A stretch of 64,000 nucleotides of DNA. Origin: Mycobacterium sp. Root265. Its GTDB lineage: Bacteria > Actinomycetota > Actinomycetes > Mycobacteriales > Mycobacteriaceae. The notes beneath the pieces were generated by a model. The model was not told the DNA's origin and did not search any database. It saw only the letters and a program-made list of their open reading frames with translations. The translations under genes and the position numbers were made by a program. Below are positions 60,480 to 64,000 of this stretch, piece by piece (position 1 is the stretch's first letter; every line of letters starts with the position of its first letter). The stretch is taken from contig NZ_LMJA01000012.1 of assembly GCF_001428895.1 (NCBI RefSeq), positions 373,313-437,312 of the forward strand, written 5' to 3'.

Positions 60480-62489
60480 ATGACCTTGGAAACAGTGGCC
60501 CGGCAGTCCCTGTACCGGCAGACACATGCGCGAGACGGTGACCTGCACGCACTGGCAGACCGCGGTCTGCTTCGCCGGATCTGGGGGTTTGCGGCACGCC
60601 ATCGCCGCCGGCTGGGCATATTCCTCGGCATCAGCGTGCTCGGGGCGGTACTGACGGTCGCGACCCCGCTGCTCGCCGGCCGCGTCGTCGACGAGATCAC
60701 CGGCGCAGGCAGCGCCCGGGTCGTGGCCGTGCTGGCCATGGTCATCGCAGGCGTTGCAGTGGCCGAGGCCGCGGTGTCCCTTGTCACCCGCTGGCTGTCA
60801 TCAACGATCGGCGAGGGTCTGATCCTCGATCTGCGCACCGCGGTGTTCGATCATGTGCAGCGCATGCCCGTCGCGTTCTTCACCCGTACCCGCACCGGGG
60901 CACTGGTCAGCCGGCTGGGCAACGACGTGATGGGCGCCCAGCGCGCATTCTCGGACACACTGTCCGGCGTCGTCGCCAACGTCGTCACCCTGCTGCTCAC
61001 CCTGGCGGTGATGCTCAGCATCTCGTGGCAGATCACGCTGTTGACGCTGGTCATTCTGCCGATGTTCGTCATTCCGTCCCGCCGGATCGGCGCCGCGATG
61101 GCCCGGCTGTCTCGAGAGGCTGCGGCCCACAACGCCACCATGAACACGCAGATGACCGAGCGGTTCTCCGCGCCGGGAGCGACTTTGGTCAAGCTGTTCG
61201 GCGATACCGCCTCGGAGTCCCGCGAATTCCGGGCGCGGGCCGGCAGAGTCCGTGATATCGGGGTACGCACTGCGATGCTGCAGGCGACGTTCATGAATTC
61301 GCTGACGTTGATGTCGGCACTGGCTTTGGCATTGGTGTACGGGCTGGGCGGGGCGCTCGCCATCGGTGGGCAGCTGCAGGCCGGCGCCATCGTGTCACTG
61401 GCTCTGCTGTTGACCCGGCTCTATGCACCGCTGACGGCGCTGGCCAACGCGCGGGTCGAGGTCGCGACGGCACTCGTCAGTTTCGAGCGGGTCTTCGAAG
61501 TGCTCGACCTGGTGCCGCTGATCCGCGAACGCCCCGGTGCTGTGACAGTCCCACGCGGTCCGGTCGAAGTGCAATTCGACAATGTGCGCTTCTCGTATCC
61601 GGCGGCCGATCAGGTGTCGCTCGCCTCCCTCGAGGAGGTCGCCGAACTCGACCATCGCGGCGGTGAGGAAGTGCTACATGGCATTTCGTTCACCGCGAAG
61701 CCCGGACAGGTGGTGGCGCTGGTCGGGACATCCGGAGCGGGAAAGTCGACGATCGCGTCGCTGCTGGCGCGGCTGTATGACGTTGATCCGCCATCGGATC
61801 CGGACACAGCCTCGGGTGCGATCCGGCTCAACGGTGCCGACGTGCGGGACGTGACGTTCGCGTCGTTGAAGAAGACCGTCGGCATGGTCACCCAGGACGG
61901 GCACCTCTTCCACGAGTCGATCCGCTCAAATCTGCTATTGGCGGCGCCGGAGGCCACCGATGAGGAGATCTGGGCGGCGCTGCGACGGGCCCGTCTCGCC
62001 GACGTTGTCGCCGCCATGCCCGACGGGCTGGACACCGTTGTCGGCGAGCGTGGTTACCGGCTCTCGGGCGGCCAACGGCAGCGACTCACCATTGCCCGGG
62101 TGTTGTTGGCCTCGCCGCAGGTCGTCATCCTCGATGAGGCCACGGCATCGCTGGATTCGGAGTCGGAGGCCGCCGTGCAGCAGGCGCTCGCCGAGGCGCT
62201 GTCCGGTCGCACGTCGATCGTCATCGCCCACCGTTTGTCAACGGTACGGGCAGCCGACGTCATCCTCGTCGTCGAGGATGGCCGCATCGTCGAACGCGGC
62301 AACCACGAGCGGCTGTTGGCACGCGGCGGACGCTACGCCGACCTGTACCGCACCCAGTTCGGTACCGACCGCCGAAGTGTCACTCAGCAGGTGCCGACTC
62401 GAGTTCATGGGGCCGGAATACATTGTCTGTCAAAGAGTTGCCCCCTTGGGGACAACGCAATGACGGCCGATTCGACAGATCGATTCTGA
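60480..62489 (+). CDS. ABC-type exporter, fused permease and ATPase
   Basis: 669-residue half-transporter. A transmembrane domain with six helices (about 45-330, coupling-helix region AHNATMNTQMTERFSAPGAT) is followed by an ATPase with Walker A LVGTSGAGKSTIASLL, Q-loop MVTQDGHLFHESI, signature LSGGQRQRLTIARVLL, Walker B VVILDEATASLDSES and the H-loop IVIAHRLSTV. It should export a lipid or drug as a dimer. The last 45 residues after the ATPase have no family match. The ATG at 60480 is preceded by a weak GGTGA. Confidence 0.92.
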   Translation: MTLETVARQSLYRQTHARDGDLHALADRGLLRRIWGFAARHRRRLGIFLGISVLGAVLTVATPLLAGRVVDEITGAGSARVVAVLAMVIAGVAVAEAAVSLVTRWLSSTIGEGLILDLRTAVFDHVQRMPVAFFTRTRTGALVSRLGNDVMGAQRAFSDTLSGVVANVVTLLLTLAVMLSISWQITLLTLVILPMFVIPSRRIGAAMARLSREAAAHNATMNTQMTERFSAPGATLVKLFGDTASESREFRARAGRVRDIGVRTAMLQATFMNSLTLMSALALALVYGLGGALAIGGQLQAGAIVSLALLLTRLYAPLTALANARVEVATALVSFERVFEVLDLVPLIRERPGAVTVPRGPVEVQFDNVRFSYPAADQVSLASLEEVAELDHRGGEEVLHGISFTAKPGQVVALVGTSGAGKSTIASLLARLYDVDPPSDPDTASGAIRLNGADVRDVTFASLKKTVGMVTQDGHLFHESIRSNLLLAAPEATDEEIWAALRRARLADVVAAMPDGLDTVVGERGYRLSGGQRQRLTIARVLLASPQVVILDEATASLDSESEAAVQQALAEALSGRTSIVIAHRLSTVRAADVILVVEDGRIVERGNHERLLARGGRYADLYRTQFGTDRRSVTQQVPTRVHGAGIHCLSKSCPLGDNAMTADSTDRF

Positions 62490-62688
62490 CGGTTCAGACC
62501 ATGCGGTGCATCAGGGCGCGTGCGGTCGCAGCGACCAGTGCTCGGTGGTTCTTTCGACTTCCGCACGGTGACACCCTTGAACTCGTTTGCATACCCAGGA
62601 ACGCTTTGGCTTCTGCTGCTGAAATCCCCACGAGCGGAACCACCGCGACGACGCCATCTGCCGTGTTCAAATGCATCCCTGGACAACA

Positions 62689-62710
62689 CGACCCGCATGA
62701 CCACGGGTCG
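62689..62710. promoter_or_regulatory. Hairpin touching the dodecin ribosome-binding site
   Basis: CGACCCG-N8-CGGGTCG, seven-bp stem, ends just before GGGAGGGAG of the dodecin ribosome-binding site. It may modulate translation. The 62490-62709 stretch has no supported gene. Confidence 0.4.
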
Positions 62711-62723
62711 GGAGGGAGCACCC

Positions 62724-62933
62724 GTGAGTGAGCACACCTACCGCGTCATCGAGATCGTCGGCACATCGCCGGAGGGAATCGACACCGCGATCCGCAACGG
62801 AATCAGCCGGGCTGCACAGACCACCCGCAACCTGGACTGGTTCGAGGTCGCGAGCGTGCGCGGCGAGATCGAGGATGGCGCGGTGGCGCATTTCCAGGTG
62901 GCTCTGAAAGTTGGCTTCCGCATCGAGGACTGA
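62724..62933 (+). CDS. Dodecin
   Basis: 69-residue flavin-binding dodecin: YRVIEIVGTSPEGIDTAIRN, GISRAAQTTRNLDWFEVASV, RGEIEDGAVAHFQVALKVGF. Trp36-type ring stacking residue is in the LDWFEV segment. Dodecins store or buffer flavins as dodecamers. The GTG at 62724 has GGGAGGG seven bases upstream. Confidence 0.92.
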   Translation: MSEHTYRVIEIVGTSPEGIDTAIRNGISRAAQTTRNLDWFEVASVRGEIEDGAVAHFQVALKVGFRIED

Positions 62934-62957
62934 CGCGATAGGGGGCTGCTCAGCCCG

Positions 62958-63347
62958 CTATGTTTCGGTGGGGTCGCCCCTGTCACTGACGGCGAGTTCG
63001 ATCGAGTCATACAGGTGGAACATGTGGTCGATGCCCAATTGCTGCATCGGCCGCAGCGTCACACGACCGTGGGCGACCACACGGCAGTCCAGGGACAATT
63101 CATGACAACGCCGGTGGGCCTCGATCAGGATGCTCATGCCGGTGGTGGCCAAAAACGTCACGGCGCTGAGGTCGAAAATGAGCAGCGGAGGCCGATTGCG
63201 TAGCGCCGCCCCCACTTCGTCGGCGACGTGCGGTGCCGAGGCCATGTCGATGACGCCGGCAAGAGTCAGAACGATGTAGTCAGCGTGTGCCTCGGTCGTC
63301 ACCGAATAGCGCGCCGAGGACACCGTGGTTCGACTGTCGCTAATCAT
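62958..63347 (-). CDS. STAS-domain anti-sigma factor antagonist, Thr at the phospho-site
   Basis: 129-residue STAS protein: YIVLTLAGVIDMASAPHVAD, LLIFDLSAVTFLATTGMSIL. The phospho-acceptor loop reads ATTG, so the usual serine is Thr, which is still phosphorylatable. Third STAS antagonist in the window. Convergent with dodecin. Confidence 0.82.
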   Translation of the reverse strand: MISDSRTTVSSARYSVTTEAHADYIVLTLAGVIDMASAPHVADEVGAALRNRPPLLIFDLSAVTFLATTGMSILIEAHRRCHELSLDCRVVAHGRVTLRPMQQLGIDHMFHLYDSIELAVSDRGDPTET

Positions 63348-63792
63348 CGACGCAGACCAGAGGCACAGCCGTCTGAGAGTTCATCTGTTCGCCCCCCGGG
63401 AGATGTTCGCCTAAGTCGCCACCGACTTGTATCTCCCGCTGCGCAAGAGTTCAAACATTTGCCGTCAAGGTAGGCGTCTCGACTTCGCCAACGCCGACTC
63501 GCGACCGAGACCATGAACATCGGATTGCGCCAGCTCAGGGGCACGAATCGACGGAACGCTACGCCCACACGAACACGGTCGGTACGACCGGTGTCGCGTC
63601 TTGCGCACCGCCTGGAACAGGCATGCGGCTGCCGTGACACGGCGAGTGCTCGTGTCCTGGGACATCTTCCGCAACAGATTGAAGGCTGCTGCGGCACCGA
63701 TGCCCCCGACCCCTGGACGCCTTCACCAAAACCGTCCGACGGGACCGTCTGCCGGCCGCTGTCCGGGTAACCACGGCGTCGGAGCAGACCGA
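63348..63792. other. Stretch with no supported gene
   Basis: Several short open frames exist on both strands, but none shows a known domain, a convincing start signal or the codon-position bias of the neighbouring genes. I see no RNA gene here. Confidence 0.5.
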
Positions 63793-63817
63793 TAACACGA
63801 AAATGCCGCTCGTGTTA
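63793..63817. repeat. Inverted repeat TAACACGA-N9-TCGTGTTA
   Basis: Perfect 8-bp arms with a 9-base spacer in the gene-free right end of the window. It could be a terminator or an operator; nothing decides between them. No gene starts within 150 bases except possibly at the window edge. Confidence 0.4.
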
Positions 63818-63950
63818 CGCTTTTCACTAGTTTCCTGGGACGGCGCGATCTATCAGAAGCCACCTCGGTAACTTCGATGTAGCTGTTGGCCTCGACTCCG
63901 TCAACAGCTTGCGGTCGGTCCTTCCGGTTGCGTGTGCCTTCGGTCAATCG

Positions 63951-63981
63951 GGTTGCACCCCTGCTCGACGGGGGCCCAACC
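63951..63981 (+). promoter_or_regulatory. Hairpin leader before a gene that may start at 63994
   Basis: GGTTG ... CAACC encloses a CCCC/GGGG inner stem. An ATG at 63994 follows GAGGA by seven bases, so a coding region probably runs off the right edge. Nothing of its product can be read. Confidence 0.35.
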
Positions 63982-64000
63982 GCGAGGACAGCTATGGCGC

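Noticed and set aside
62494-62721. Small minus-strand frame upstream of dodecin
   Set aside because: Some pieces look protein-like, but the plus strand is equally plausible, codon bias is weak and there is no start signal.
63513-63947. Short open frames in the right-hand gap
   Set aside because: No domain, weak start signals and no codon bias.
1-64000. CRISPR arrays, tRNA/rRNA genes, IS elements, prophage genes
   Set aside because: None was seen: no regularly spaced repeats, no cloverleaf, no transposase or integrase motif.

Overview
The window is GC-rich actinobacterial DNA, most probably from a fast-growing mycobacterium (Mycolicibacterium type). The pointers are a secreted hydrolase whose signal peptide starts MVERLTAWVSAG, a mycofactocin-type short-chain dehydrogenase, a SigF-like promoter, many TetR/SDR/P450 genes and frequent GTG/TTG starts. 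No rRNA, tRNA, CRISPR array, IS element or phage gene was seen. The organism is inferred from protein style only.

Layout. (1) 1-5.5 kb: a D-tartrate/C4-dicarboxylate operon on the minus strand (tarD, dctA, 2-hydroxyacid dehydrogenase, ttuC running off the edge) with a divergent GntR regulator and a palindrome between them. (2) 5.5-14.4 kb: a UvrA-like ABC ATPase broken by one frameshift, a desaturase-reductase-ferredoxin fusion with a PucR regulator, and a secreted LVIVD/DUF305 pair with a TetR regulator and its likely operator. (3) 14.6-21.9 kb: a stress block with two STAS antagonists, an Hsp20 gene behind a CIRCE element, a ZIP transporter, YihY, Mn-catalase behind a SigF-like promoter, CsbD-like and coiled-coil proteins, and an ATP-grasp protein. 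(4) 21.9-25.7 kb: LysR, MatC-like carrier and PrpF isomerase. (5) 25.7-34.4 kb: hydrolases, a cold-shock protein, LysR, methyltransferase, lipoprotein hydrolase with a MarR regulator, a CMD protein and two small gene remnants.

(6) 34.4-52.9 kb is the most interesting part. It is an oxidative catabolic island with aldehyde dehydrogenase, SnoaL-like protein, TetR, acyl-CoA dehydrogenase (broken), seven SDRs (one broken, one of the mycofactocin type), a sulfotransferase, an alkylsulfatase-like metallo-beta-lactamase protein, two P450s, a ferredoxin, a GMC oxidoreductase, a nitroreductase and a small secreted protein. Every transcription unit has a copy of one palindrome, CTGTAC-N4-GTACAG or a close variant, in its promoter: eight copies in 16.4 kb. 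This looks like a single-regulator regulon, probably under the TetR protein at 36613-37257. The substrate cannot be read from the sequence; a hydrophobic alcohol, terpenoid or sterol-like compound is the best guess.

(7) 53-64 kb: a TetR-glycosyltransferase-esterase operon with its own palindrome, an SDR divergent from an FAD oxidoreductase, a membrane protein, a HAD phosphatase, an ABC exporter, dodecin and a third STAS protein. The last 650 bases hold no gene I can support. Three genes carry frame breaks and one TetR gene has no usual start codon; each could be real decay or a base-calling error.
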